The notes beneath the pieces were generated by a model that saw only the letters and a program-made list of their open reading frames with translations, was not told the origin of the DNA and ran no database searches. From Halolamina pelagica (GTDB lineage Archaea > Halobacteriota > Halobacteria > Halobacteriales > Haloferacaceae): DNA of 64,000 bases. Below are positions 46,375 to 57,484 of the stretch, in pieces (within the stretch, counting starts at the first letter, position 1; each line of letters starts with the position of its first letter). A program made the translations under genes and the position numbers. Where the stretch lies: NCBI RefSeq assembly GCF_001307315.1, contig NZ_LGUC01000002.1, positions 1 through 64,000 on the forward strand, given 5' to 3'.

Positions 46375-46426
46375 ATCAGCCCCCGATAAACGGCTCCCCT
46401 TCACCCGACAGGTGACTGATCAACAG

Positions 46427-46625
46427 TTACTCGTCGATCGGTTCGAGCCCGCTAAGATCGGCATGGAGGACTTCGCTATCGCGAACGACGTACCGCTTTG
46501 CGAGGACCGGGAATCGACACTTCGTATACCCGGCCGTTTGGATGTCGAATTCCTCGTCGCCGTCGATGTACTCGGCGAGCTGTCTGATAGGGAACAGCTT
46601 TTCACGTCGCCCGATGGAAATTCCG
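46427..46625 (-). pseudogene. 3' fragment of an accessory gene
   Basis: The frame (GRREKLFPIRQLAEYIDGDE ... DLSGLEPIDE, stop TAA region at 46427) reads like a genuine protein C-terminus of about 65 residues. Upstream it runs into the start of the oppositely oriented membrane gene at 46628, so its 5' part is gone. It marks a recombination joint near 46.62 kb. Confidence 0.5.
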
Positions 46626-46627
46626 AT

Positions 46628-47425
46628 ATGGCTGTCCTGAATGCCCTCCGCCGGACGCCGAGTGCTCTCCGCCGAAATCCGGTTGTGCTCGTCCCGATAC
46701 TCGTGATATCGCTGTTCCAACTCCCACAGTTAGCCTTGCAGGCGGTCAACCCACTGCTCAGCAGCGTCGTCTCGCTCGGAGTGTCGCTCGTATTCCTCGT
46801 CGTTATGCCATTCTTCCAAGGCGGATTGATCGCGATGGCCGACGAAGCCCTCGATGGACGAACAGCACTGCAGACGTTCGTCGACGACGGGAAAGCCAAC
46901 TACGTCTCCATCCTCGTCGCGTATCTCGCCCTGGTGGCGGTCAACTTTGCGCTCGGGATGGTCGCGTTCTTCGTCGCGCTATTCGGCGGCATCTTCGTCA
47001 TCGGAAGCGGTGGTCTCGAATCAGCCAGCATCGCTGTTCTCGCCGTCATCGGAATCGTTGTCGCCATCGTCGTCCTTCTGTATCTCCTAGCGCTCTTTTT
47101 CGTCCAATTCTACGGCCAGGCGATCGTGCTCGAAGATATGGGCGCGGTCGACGGGCTCAAACGCAGCGTGTCGGTCGTTCGTGAGCACCTGGTGAGTACG
47201 CTCGGCTACTCGATCCTCGTCGGAGTCCTCGGTGGGGTGTTCGGTGGTGTGTTCGGCGTGCTCTCGCTGTTGCTGTCACCGCAATCGGCAGCGGCGCTTC
47301 ATCTCCCGGAGCTGTCACTCCCGCTCGTGGCCGTCGTCGGCCTCCTCGTCCTCGTGGTCGGGACGCTGTTCGGTGGCTTCTTCGGAGTGTACTCCGTGTC
47401 GTTCTATCGAGAGCTCACAACGTAA
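46628..47425 (+). CDS. Polytopic membrane protein (DUF7847-type)
   Basis: ATG 46628 (MAVLNALRRTPSALRRNPVV), 265 aa. Six hydrophobic spans are clear, for example PILVISLFQLPQLAL, ILVAYLALVAVNFALGMVAF and LPLVAVVGLLVLVVGTLFGG. The short cytoplasmic opening with RRTPSALRRNP and the amphipathic VLEDMGAVDGLKRSVSVVRE between spans 4 and 5 are typical of glycerophosphodiester-phosphodiesterase membrane-domain relatives (DUF7847). Role unknown. First of four consecutive membrane genes. Confidence 0.7.
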   Translation: MAVLNALRRTPSALRRNPVVLVPILVISLFQLPQLALQAVNPLLSSVVSLGVSLVFLVVMPFFQGGLIAMADEALDGRTALQTFVDDGKANYVSILVAYLALVAVNFALGMVAFFVALFGGIFVIGSGGLESASIAVLAVIGIVVAIVVLLYLLALFFVQFYGQAIVLEDMGAVDGLKRSVSVVREHLVSTLGYSILVGVLGGVFGGVFGVLSLLLSPQSAAALHLPELSLPLVAVVGLLVLVVGTLFGGFFGVYSVSFYRELTT

Positions 47426-47434
47426 TCAGTCAGC

Positions 47435-48183
47435 ATGGTCTTCGGACTCTCCGGAAGTCAACTGTTCGGCGTCGGCCTCGCCGTGGTCGGGACGATCGTC
47501 CTCGCGTTCAGTGGGCGGTACGTCTGGCGTGCTACCAGCATCTACCGGGCTGAGGTCGTCTCGATGCTCGGTGAGACGACTCCTAGGGCGCTCGTTCGTG
47601 TCTCCGGGACGGCCCAGCAGGGCGACGCCGACCTCCTGAGCGCGCCTTTCAGCGGGAACGACTGTCTTGCCCTCCGATACGCCGTCGAAGAACGCCGCTT
47701 GAGTCCGTTCTTGCTCCCCTGGTTCGTGACGATCCACGAATTGGCGGGTTCGGATGCGTTCCGTGTGCGCACAGCCGAAGCCGATGTCGATATCGTCGAG
47801 CCGGCACGCACCGTGACACTCGAACGCGAAATCGTCGCGACCGTCCCGCCGAGCGACGAGCCCCCGAGCGCATCGCACGGTTCGAGCGGACCACTGACGC
47901 CGTCCCAGTGACGACGTACTGGCGATCCCCTCCATCGCTCGTCCGACCGCTCACGAGGCGTCTCTCGCTCGGGACTCGCCGCTACAGCGAACAGCGTGCG
48001 ATGCCCGGCGATGAGGTCACTGTCGTTGGCCGTGTCACCGAGACTGGCGACGGCATCGACCCACTCGTCGTCTCCGATCGTCCGCCCAGCCAGACGCTCG
48101 TCCGGATGGCCAAGACGTCACTCGTCGGGGTCTGTCTCGGTGTGTTCAATGTCGCGCTGGGCCTCGTGCTCGTTTTACTCTGA
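47435..48183 (+). CDS. GIDE-domain membrane protein, one frameshift
   Basis: ATG 47435 (MVFGLSGSQLFGVGLAVVGT). An N-terminal span is followed by a GIDE/BAM-like domain: PRALVRVSGTAQQGDADLLS, APFSGNDCLALRYAVEERR and FRVRTAEADVDIVEPARTV. The frame breaks in a C5 run near 47862; one C joins DEPP to ERIARFERTTDAVPV and a C-terminal span VGVCLGVFNVALGLVLVLL, 249 aa. The domain occurs in eukaryotic mitochondrial ligase MUL1, but no RING finger is present here. The function of the archaeal form is not known. Confidence 0.65.
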
Positions 48184-48224
48184 ACGACTCGATAACAGAA
48201 CATCTACACCGACGGTTCGTCCAC

Positions 48225-48868
48225 ATGCTATCGATGCCCTCCACCACGAACCCTGTCGATGTCGCTCAGCGATACCAGCGACTCGAACGGCCGCTCAGCT
48301 ATGTGGTTGCGCTTCTCGTGGGGCTCGTCGTCGGCGCTGCATTCTTCCTGTTCTCACTGCTACAGGCAGTTCTCGTCGGGCTGGCCCTCGGCGCGCTGGT
48401 CCGTATTCCGGTGTTTCGGACCAGCGGCACCGCTCGACTGATTACAGACGCCGACCCCGAAACAGTCCGGGCCGACTTTACGGGGGCAACCCCGCCCCAC
48501 TCGCTTTTCAGTGGGGGATCGCCGACGCTGTACACACGACCGATGACGGCGCGACCTACGAGTTCTCGTACCTACTCGGCCTACGTTCTACCGAGATGAC
48601 TGTCGAGACGCGCTCGAACGCTCCCGATGGGGATCCAAATGGTGATATCGAACTGCTCGTGACCGCCGGCGGTCGGCCGTGGGGAACGTACACCGCCTCG
48701 ATCAGACAGGACGACGACCACACAGTCGTCGACGTCGACTGGACCTCGGATCGTCGGTTCGGCCTTCGACGGCTCCCACAGCAGTTCGTCGCCGAACGAT
48801 ACCGGGCTGACGCACTCGCTGCACAGGGCTATACGGTTGCCGAACGTGAGACCTCACTCCTGTTCTGA
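48225..48868 (+). CDS. Two-span membrane protein, one frameshift
   Basis: ATG 48225 (MLSMPSTTNPVDVAQRYQRL); ATG 48234 is an alternative. Spans lie at LSYVVALLVGLVVGAAFFLF and LLQAVLVGLALGALVRIPVF. A break in a C4 run near 48496 is repaired to GATPPPLAFQWGIADAVHTT; a soluble beta-rich domain follows (YEFSYLLGLRSTEMTVETRS) to TGA 48866-48868, 214 aa. Likely part of the same membrane group as its neighbours. Confidence 0.55.
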
Positions 48869-48923
48869 CGTGTTGAAGATCGATCGGCGGTTGGTCGTGG
48901 TGCCCCGACATCGAGAGTTCCTG

Positions 48924-49426
48924 TCACCCCGTGTCGAATCCGCGCTCGCCGAAGGCGTCGAGTGCACGTTCGTACGCCGCCTCCCCGTCGGCCGTATAGA
49001 GTGTCGGCAGATTCACCCGGCGCTTGTAGGTCGACTCATCGTCCAGGTACGTGATAACGAGTCGTGGTCGTGTCAGTCCCTTCTCACCGCGTGTTGTCGA
49101 GACATCCTCGATATCGTCGAGCGGAATGCGATTAGGAGACCGGAATCCTCGAGCGTAGTTCACTCCAACGAGGATAGTGAGAATGCCGAGCAGTCCTGCG
49201 AGAAGCAGTCTGTCTCCAGTGCGAATCGCACTCACGAGCCAACTGATGGCAAACAGCAGTCCAGATACGTACCCGAGGAAAATCGCCTTGCGCCATCGCT
49301 CCTCGCTTTGCCAGTACCCCGATAGAGCGAGCGGGCATACCCGACGGCAGACTCATCGAAGTGGACGGCATCGTCTGTGAGGCGTGCGACTCCGCGCTTC
49401 GTTCTGAACGACTCGATGGAGGGCAC
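48924..49426 (-). CDS. PH-like membrane protein, one frameshift
   Basis: ATG 49426 (MPSIESFRTKRGVARLTDDA). One added G in the run near 49318 joins SLYRG to YWQSEERWRKAIFLG, followed by spans LLFAISWLV and LLLAGLLGILTILVGVNYA and a C-terminal domain RIPLDDIEDVSTTRGEKG / RPRLVITYLDDESTYKRRVN, resembling bacterial PH-domain (bPH) proteins. Length 167 aa. Convergent with the preceding gene. Confidence 0.6.
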
Positions 49427-49526
49427 GAGAGACTATCGATGCCGAACCGTAGTGTGTGATATATTGGATTGAGTGAGTTCTTAGAATTTGACACGGGTCG
49501 TCTGATGAATATAGAGGATGTATCGT

Positions 49527-49721
49527 TTACGCCGGACTCTCGGTTGAAGCAAGTATCTGCTGGCTTCCGATGTAGAAAATAGCACTTAATATAGCGGTCA
49601 GAACGACTCCCATGGCCATTGGGAGAACACCTGTTGGGTCAGGAGACACGACGAATGAAACGCTGAATCCGACAAAGAGAGCCACCGAGACCGATGTCAG
49701 CATGAGGACGATTGATTTCAC
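49527..49721 (-). CDS. Small two-span membrane protein, 64 aa
   Basis: ATG 49721 (MKSIVLMLTSVSVALFVGFS). Two hydrophobic spans (SVSVALFVGFSVSFVV and MAMGVVLTAILSAIFYIGSQ) with a short Pro-rich turn. Lower GC than its left neighbours. Could be a small transporter-like or holin-like protein, but nothing specific can be said. Confidence 0.5.
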   Translation of the reverse strand: MKSIVLMLTSVSVALFVGFSVSFVVSPDPTGVLPMAMGVVLTAILSAIFYIGSQQILASTESPA

Positions 49722-49793
49722 ACTCTAGTGAGACAGTGTGAATCTAATAAGAGTGGTGTCCCTTGTTGCTCTCCAAGCGGACCATGACTGAGT

Positions 49794-49813
49794 CGCGCTC
49801 TGTATTCAGCACG
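49794..49813 (-). repeat. 20-bp repeat, possible insertion-sequence remnant, second copy
   Basis: CGCGCTCTGTATTCAGCACG matches 37589-37608 at 19 of 20 bases. It lies in a gene-free gap next to a gene fragment and at a fall in GC content. Confidence 0.4.
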
Positions 49814-49856
49814 ACCTCAGCAAACTATCAGCGGATGAAGGTTTCAACAGATCGAA

Positions 49857-50285
49857 CTAGGAGTGGTTGAGGCTCGCCTTCTCGAAGGGTGATTCCCCGG
49901 TCGGAATGAGCAGCTCCTGTCGGTCTCCGACTCGCTCGGCCAGCTTCCGTTTCAGGTATTGTCTCGCCGTCGACGGCGTGAAGACGCCCTTGTCGATCAT
50001 GTCGCCGACGACGTCTTTGAGGGCCGCGAACTGGCCCTGCAGGTGGCCGTCGCCGACCGGCTCGCCGTCGTACCAGCGCACCGTCGCGAGCGCGCCGTTC
50101 CCGACGGTCTCTCCCTGTTCGACCGTCTCCGAGTCGTACTGGAGCCCGAACCACAGCGTCCGGTAGGCGGTCACCTCGAACCTCGTCGACACCACGAAGA
50201 ACGCCTCGTGGTGGAGGTAGTCGAGATGGTCCGCGACGATCTCGTCGAGGGTGAGCCCGGTGGCGCGGAGCTTCAACTCGACGCT
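49857..50285 (-). pseudogene. 5'-truncated gene fragment
   Basis: The frame (TGLTLDEIVADHLDYLHHEA, AYRTLWFGLQYDSETVEQGE, FTPSTARQYLKRKLAERVGD) is well-formed, high-GC and coding-like but has no ATG or GTG; only a TTG at 50276 is available. Its upstream end collides with the 3' end of the low-GC Lrp gene. The sharp change of composition at about 50.29 kb indicates that its 5' part was replaced when the Lrp/DMT block arrived. Original function unknown. Confidence 0.5.
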
Positions 50286-50290
50286 GATTG

Positions 50291-50822
50291 CTAGTCGGTG
50301 CTGAGAGTGCCCAATGTCTTTAGGAGACAGATTCTGAGGGACTTAATCTGCAAATTCATTAATAAGTGTATTTTTATTGTATTGTTGAAGGGGTAGTGAC
50401 TGTCAAGTTCTCTTTCGATTACAAACGTTGAATCGGTACGGGCCACCTCATCGAGGGCTTCAAAATCAGAAATTAATCGCTCTACGCTGTCACTATCCGG
50501 TAGTCGTGCTAATGCGATAAAATCGGTACCCCCATGGTAAAGAAGACCTTTGTTACCCTTCAATATCTGAAATAACTTGTCCACTCTCTGTGTGGGATTG
50601 GTCATCTTTTGTGAATACCTCAACAAGAATTGTCACTCCTAGCCCGAATTCACTCAAATCGAGGTCAAGACGCTCATTTGTAATGATACCCTCGTTACGG
50701 AGATTATTGAGTCGATAGTGAATCGTGGAGAGGGGAATCCCAGTTAATTCGCTTACTGCTTCGGTACTTGTCGTCTCAAGTTCTTCTAGTGATTTTAATA
50801 TCTGAATATCCTTCTCATCCAT
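50291..50822 (-). CDS. Lrp/AsnC-family transcriptional regulator, one frameshift
   Basis: ATG 50822 (MDEKDIQILKSLEELETTST). The N-terminal HTH is AVSELTGIPLSTIHYRLNNL; the effector domain follows (LTILVEVFTK). Unlike most breaks here, removal of one A from the A4 run near 50608 is needed, joining FTK to MTNPTQRVDKLFQILKGNKG and giving 176 aa with the RAM-type DFIALARLPDSDSVERLISD. The last 20 residues look unusual for the family and may be altered by the joint with the gene fragment. Divergent from the DMT exporter, which it probably controls. Confidence 0.7.
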
Positions 50823-50979
50823 AGGTTCGACATGTAGCTATCATTCGAAGCTACTTCAACCCACAACCTATATCTAACCTTTTCTTCGAAGTGAATGCAG
50901 GATTGCTACAGTTAGCCCGAAGTAATGCCGTGTTCCTTCTCTTATTATCAATTCGGGGTCTATCGAGAGACAACAGAAT

Positions 50980-51953
50980 ATGGGAGCACAAAGTGCGCCT
51001 CGATTTCACGTTCCGGCCGGAATCGCCATCATTGGATTGGGACTTCTCTGGGGGGCAGGATTCCCGGCTATTGATGTCGTCGTTTCAGAGCTCCCACCAC
51101 TGGGCGCTGCAGGGATTCGATATGCCGTCTCTGGTTGTATCGTCCTTGGCTATGCACGGGTGACCACGGATCGGCTACGGCCACAGACTCTTCGAGAACT
51201 CATGGGCATCCTGATCGTTGGCGGGTTCATGTTTGGTGGGTATCAAGCGGGCCTCTACATGGGAACGCAGCACATCACGGGGGCAGTTGCATCAGTTGTC
51301 ACTACCATGTCTCCTGTTATTGCAGCGCTCGTCGCAGTTCCAATCTTGGGGAATCCCGTGGTATCCCTGATGTGATCGGGTTCTGTTTGGGTATTAGTGG
51401 TGTCTTGGTCCTTTCACAACCATCAGTCGGCACAGCATCGTTGTCCTCAACAGCACTCGGTGTCGGATTGGTTTTCCTCGGAACGATACTGTTTGCCGTT
51501 GGCTCGGTGACAATCCAACTATTCGACGAAGGACTCCCAATGGAGGCACTCCAGGGGTGGGCGATGCTGGTCGGAGCAACACTTCTATTCTGTGGCGGCT
51601 TCCTTCGAGGCGAATCGATTCCGGATGTACAGTCGCTTTCGCCGGTAGCTCTCGCCTCGTTACTGTATATCACTCTCATCGCTGGGGCCGGAGGATACCT
51701 GTTGTACTTCCGTCTCGTACGACAGGTTGGGGCGACGGAAACAACACTTGTCGCGTACTTGGAACCTGTGGCAGCGACGCTTGTGTCTGTTCTCTTCCTC
51801 AACCAAACAATTAGTACAACGACAATTATCGGGTTTTTCGCAATCGCAACAGGATTCTCACTCGTCAGTCGAGACACAATGCGGCAAGCGATTGCTAGTT
51901 TTAGAGCGACGGATTCATCGAGTCACCGTGACTCCAATGTTCGGGGTGACTGA
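50980..51953 (+). CDS. EamA/RhaT-family (DMT) transporter, one frameshift
   Basis: ATG 50980 (MGAQSAPRFHVPAGIAIIGL). Ten membrane spans in two EamA halves. A break in the G4 run near 51352 is repaired to VPILGESRGIPDVIGFCLGI; 324 aa. The second half ends ATETTLVAYLEPVAATLVSV, the EamA repeat signature. DMT proteins export or import small metabolites. Its stop overlaps the next start (TGATG at 51951-51955), so both membrane genes are one operon behind the Lrp regulator. Confidence 0.75.
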
Positions 51954-52503
51954 TGCTCGATAACGCATTGTTCTGGGTTGCTAATGCCGTCGGCTTAGTC
52001 GCCTTCGCACTCGTTGGTGCTAGCAAAGCTATTCATGAGGGATTCGATCCATTCGGGGTTACTGTGGTTGGCCTCGTGACTGCGTTTGGGGAGGTACCAC
52101 TCGGGATCTCTTGGTCCTGCGGATACCACTCTCGCTCCAGACTGTTTCAAATATTGCGTTTGGATTGTTTGGGGTGGTTTTAGCAGTAGCACTCTCTGTA
52201 CTGCTCGATGAACCTCATCGACACCCGTACTCGATTACTGCTGATGCAATCGGGCTCGGAGCATTTGCGACCACTGGGGCTATCGTAGCAACCCATGCTG
52301 GGGTCTCCCCTTTTGGAGTGGTTGCAGTTGCAACCATCAACGCTGTTGGAGGTGGGGCATTCGCGGATATCCTACTTGACCGGCCTCCGTTTATTTTGCT
52401 ACAAGACTTTTATGCAAGCTGCTCAGTACTCGGGGGTGTGTTTATTGGCTACTCTCGAATAGCTTTGAAGCCGGTGTTCTCGCAGCCGGCGGATGTGCTG
52501 TGA
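51953..52503 (+). CDS. TRIC-channel (UPF0126) family membrane protein, one frameshift
   Basis: ATG 51953 (MLDNALFWVANAVGLVAFAL). Adding one G to the G4 run near 52089 gives TAFGGGTTRDLLVLRIPL, the conserved GGGxxRD motif of TRIC domains. The second repeat has AVGGGAFADILLDRPPFIL. Seven spans, 183 aa. TRIC proteins form trimeric cation channels; prokaryotic forms are potassium-permeable or implicated in amino-acid movement. Confidence 0.8.
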
Positions 52504-52810
52504 TGACAGTAGGGTCAAGGCTAATGGCAGTCCGATTTGGTTGGGAATTGCCAAATATTCGTGACTACACAATCGAAAAAGCCAATTAAATTTGACCCCT
52601 GGATGCTGTCCGTCGACCCGTAACAGCAATCTGAAACCCGTATCAAGTTAGTAGTCACGATACTTTCACTATACGACGACCAAACAATGCTCTGACGCTA
52701 TCTCCGTTCTACCATCTAGGTGTTGAGATTGATCACCCAGATGTACAGAATCGATATTAGGTTGTTGGACCAATCAGACCACATCAGCTTTCCCTTCCAT
52801 CACTACTGTC
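52504..52810. other. Gene-free region
   Basis: Moderate GC, no frame above background on either strand, no repeat or RNA-like structure that I can see. It separates convergent gene ends (TRIC, stop 52503; TrmB, stop 52811). Confidence 0.4.
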
Positions 52811-53599
52811 TCACTCGAGGAGAGGAACAGCATCGGCCCACAGTCGTTGGAAGTACTGCTCAAACTCGGAGACCACTTGCGAATCTTTGATCCCGATCAC
52901 ACCGACCCTATCTTCACCAGATACTGGATGTAGCACATCAATCGTCGTCTCCACATTGTCCACGATATCAAACGAAAGCGCAATCTCGGGAGTCGTTCTG
53001 ACAGTTATGTCTGCGGGCTGGTTTTCAATTAGATGTGGGAATCGGTCGGGGAGTACGGTAACTGCTTTTTCACTGAAGAGGAGGTCAACAGACAAATCCG
53101 TATTAGCACCCTCGAAAAAGCCTTCCACTTCAGATTGGAGTGTCTCCCACGTCGCATCCTCGTAGGGAGGCCCGACAGTTGCTTTGACAACGTTCTCCGC
53201 GGTTCGCATATGCTGCTGGAGTGCTGTACTCATTTCGTCACTCCCGAGCGATCCAAGCCAGAAACTACTCTCTGTTGGTGGTGTCGGCAAAAGGTTCGAA
53301 CGAACTGTTTCTGCTTTCTCGCGGTACCGGTCCCACTCTTGTTTCAGTTCATACGCTCGTTCAGCCAGAAGCCTATCGACGACGGTTTCTGGCTGTACGG
53401 CGACGTACCGATTTGGATCGCTTGACTGTCTCCAGATCAGCTTGCGAGCTTCAAGACCGTTTAGTACGTCGTAGATACGGCCTTTTGGAACCCCACTAGT
53501 ATCAGAGAGTTCAGCTGCCGTCACTGCTCCTGTTACGAGAAGGGTTCGATAGGCCTTCTCCTCGTAACTTGAGAGTCCAAGCTCGCCCAATTCCGTCAT
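52811..53599 (-). CDS. TrmB-family transcriptional regulator
   Basis: ATG 53599 (MTELGELGLSSYEEKAYRTL), 262 aa, intact. The TrmB winged helix is TAAELSDTSGVPKGRIYDVL followed by EARKLIWRQSSDPNRYVAVQ, then the linker coiled coil and a C-terminal effector domain (VGVIGIKDSQVVSEFEQYFQ). TATA-like TTACAATTTG lies about 25 nt upstream, so the mRNA is leaderless. It shares an 83-bp promoter region with the divergent SMR exporter, its likely target. Confidence 0.8.
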   Translation of the reverse strand: MTELGELGLSSYEEKAYRTLLVTGAVTAAELSDTSGVPKGRIYDVLNGLEARKLIWRQSSDPNRYVAVQPETVVDRLLAERAYELKQEWDRYREKAETVRSNLLPTPPTESSFWLGSLGSDEMSTALQQHMRTAENVVKATVGPPYEDATWETLQSEVEGFFEGANTDLSVDLLFSEKAVTVLPDRFPHLIENQPADITVRTTPEIALSFDIVDNVETTIDVLHPVSGEDRVGVIGIKDSQVVSEFEQYFQRLWADAVPLLE

Positions 53600-53682
53600 G
53601 CTTTGTCATTGTGCCTCCAAACAAATTGTAAGTGCTGTTTTGTTTCAGTAGTCGTATATCGGGGGCTTCGAGACCTAACGAC

Positions 53683-54015
53683 ATGTATCCGTACGTACTG
53701 CTCGCTGGTGCAATACTCTCCGAATTATTCGGGACGACTGCCCTCAAACTCTCCGATGGATTTTCACAACCAGTTCCCAGTATTGGGGTTGTCCTCGGAT
53801 ATGGGGCAGCGTTCTATCTACTCTCCCTGACGTTAGAGGAATTACCGATGGGTGTCGTCTATGGGACATGGGCAGCATTGGGTATTGTCGGTGTGGCAGG
53901 TATCGGGGCCGTTGTTTTTGATGAACCAGTTGATCTGGCAGGCCTTCTCGGAATTGGCCTTATTATCGGTGGCGTCTACTTCGTCAACGTGGTGTCACAG
54001 ATGTCTGCCCACTAA
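53683..54015 (+). CDS. Small multidrug resistance (SMR) exporter
   Basis: ATG 53683 (MYPYVLLAGAILSELFGTTA), 110 aa, four membrane spans. The essential Glu of the SMR family is in AILSELFGTTALK, and the signature VVYGTWAALGIVGVA is present. A GTATATC TATA-like element lies 23-29 nt upstream. The family exports quaternary ammonium compounds or guanidinium. A remnant of a second SMR gene lies at 57065-57190. Confidence 0.8.
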   Translation: MYPYVLLAGAILSELFGTTALKLSDGFSQPVPSIGVVLGYGAAFYLLSLTLEELPMGVVYGTWAALGIVGVAGIGAVVFDEPVDLAGLLGIGLIIGGVYFVNVVSQMSAH

Positions 54016-54109
54016 GTTGGTGGGCACCGGGCCTGTGTAGAAACAACCGAAAAGTGGCACTGTGTTCCAACATCTTGTTCGTCCGCTCTTGAGTAGTTGT
54101 TCTCCAACG

Positions 54110-55356
54110 ATGTCAAACAGGTATGATGTAATCATCGCTGGGGCAGGTCCAGCGGGAGCGCAGTGTGCACGAGATCTAGCTGACCGTGGGTACGATGTTG
54201 TCGTCCTAGAAATCGAAGTAGAAGATGAGTTCCCAGCTCAAAGTAACAAATCTACCGGCGGAACGTTTGCGTCAATGATGACCTCCTTCGGCATCCCGGA
54301 CGACGTCGTTATGCACGCGACTGAATCAGTCGTTCTTGAATCTCCAAATGAACACTTTATCCAGGAGCAGCCGGGCTTTGTCTTGGACTTCGAGGCGTTC
54401 AAGAAGTTCCTTGTCGAGGATGGTCGTCACAAGGGTGCTGAGTATCGGTTTGATGCTCGTGTTCGTGACCCGATCGTCGAAGATGGTGATCTCGTTGGTG
54501 TCCGTTATAACCGTGACCAGGAGGTCTTTGGCGAAATCGTTATTGATGCTACGGGTCCGGCTGCGCCACTGGCTAAAGATCTGGGGATAGCCAATCTTGA
54601 GCGGGAGAACCACGCAATTGGTATTGAATACTTATTTGAAGGCGTCGATCTCAATCATCCCGAGTTTGCTGATCTCACTGACGCGATGATGTTACGGTTG
54701 GACCACGAGTACGCCCCTGGAGGTTATTCGTGGATCTTCCATACGGGTGACGACACAGCAAAAGTCGGTATCTGTTACATCCAGAATGAACGCTATCAAG
54801 AAAACGCCCTTCACGATCGCACCGTCGACGGGTATCTCGAACATTGGCTTGATACTGACCCACGGTTCGAGAACGCCAGACAAATCGCAGAGAGTCCAGT
54901 TCGGGGATCAGCACATGTACAGCCCCCGGATCGATGAGTACTGATTCGTTTATGGCGATCGGTGATACTGTCCCGTCGGTTGATCCTGTCTGGGGAGAGG
55001 GAATCTACAAGTGTATGAAATCAGCTCGAGCAGCTGCAATGACAGCCGACCGCTGTCTGACGAGGAGGAAAAACACCTCTGCTGAGGAGATGGGAGTCTA
55101 CGACGACCTATGGAACGAGCAAGTTGGCCCCAGACAAGACCGTCGATTGATGATGACGAGGTTGCTATACCTTGCACCAAACGAACGGTACGACCGACTC
55201 ATGCAAGATCTGAACAAGCTTTCTCGAGATACCCTTTCAGATATTAACGATGGAAGAAAGTGGAAAATTATGAAGCTGTTGTATCCTAGTGATTTATCTC
55301 TCCTCTTGAACTATTGGCGAGAAACAAAGTCCGAAATTGCCGCTTATCTCAACTAA
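54110..55356 (+). CDS. Geranylgeranyl-reductase-family flavoprotein, one frameshift
   Basis: ATG 54110 (MSNRYDVIIAGAGPAGAQCA). FAD Rossmann motif VIIAGAGPAGAQ, the middle GGR block GEIVIDATGPAAPLAKDLGI, and, after repair of the C5 run near 54924, PPGSMSTDSFMAIGDTVPSV, the GD FAD-binding motif. 415 aa. The family saturates archaeal isoprenoid lipids or quinone tails; this copy differs from housekeeping forms in its low GC and location beside thiC, so its substrate is uncertain. Confidence 0.7.
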
Positions 55357-55463
55357 CCACAACCCTTGTATTGATGAAACTAGCCCCTATCAAATCCGGA
55401 CTAACTGATCTCTCGGGAGACTTCACCCAAAATATATCAGCTAGTGGTACCACCCGGGAATTA

Positions 55464-56911
<1,448 letters not shown>

Positions 56912-57064
56912 TCTTTTGTAGCGCTACTGAAATCATATTGGTCAAATTCCCGGGCGGCTACCGGTCCCGGGAGGCTGCGCGCTCCGGGACATCTCCCCGA
57001 CGTTACTGTCGCTCATCGGCGTGGAGAAACCCGCGGTGATGACGGGGAAGTCCCTGCTCGACGG
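56912..57064. other. Composition break between thiC and the nad block
   Basis: GC content rises sharply near 56.95 kb. The stretch includes overlapping palindromes (TTCCCGGG, CCGGTCCCGGGAG). No gene is seen. The joint between two DNA segments lies here. Confidence 0.4.
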
Positions 57065-57190
57065 CTAGTGCGCCGATGCGTCGGAGACGGCGTTCAGGAC
57101 GACGATGCCAGCGACGACGAGCGCCATTCCGAGGACGCCTGCGGGATTCAGCGATTCGTTGACGGCGATGGCGCCGACAAGCACCGTGGG
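57065..57190 (-). pseudogene. C-terminal remnant of an SMR exporter
   Basis: Stop TAG 57065-57067. The frame encodes VPTVLVGAIAVNESLNPAGV and VLGMALVVAGIVVLNAVSDA, matching the third and fourth spans of SMR proteins. Nothing upstream of about 57190 continues it, so only the last 40 residues survive. It resembles but is not a copy of the intact SMR gene at 53683. Confidence 0.6.
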
Positions 57191-57253
57191 AACAGTACGA
57201 ACCGGAACTAGCGGCGTTCAGAGGAACGCTGCCGAGCAACATCCACGTACGGA

Positions 57254-57484
57254 TGCTCGTCGCCGCCGGAACCGGTCCGCGAAGCGTACGCGGGCCGTGA
57301 GGTCATCGCCGTCCGGGTGACGGCTGGCCTCGCGACCACCTTCGATGCGGTGGACGGCGAGCGCCTCGGCGCGGTCAAACTCCGTAAGGACGCGCCACTC
57401 GACCGGCCCCGCGGACTGTTCGAGCGCGAGTGGGAGCAGGCCGACCCGCTGGACAGTCACGCGACCGACGTGGAGAACGAGTAG
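57254..57484 (+). pseudogene. Possible C-terminal gene remnant
   Basis: The frame PVREAYAGREVIAVRVTAGL / ATTFDAVDGERLGAVKLRKD ends at TAG 57482-57484 and looks coding (acidic, globular), but has no start and overlaps the 3' end of nadC by 28 nt. It may be the tail of a gene lost on recombination. Low confidence, since the opposite strand is also open. Confidence 0.3.

Noticed and set aside
48482-48530. GC-rich hairpin near 48.5 kb as another leader copy
   Set aside because: It lies inside a coding region in the wrong place relative to any start codon and lacks the T run.
55367-55463. Possible TPP riboswitch before thiC
   Set aside because: The conserved thi-box elements (CTGAGA and the second helix core) are absent, and a TATA box about 30 nt before the ATG leaves no room for a riboswitch leader.
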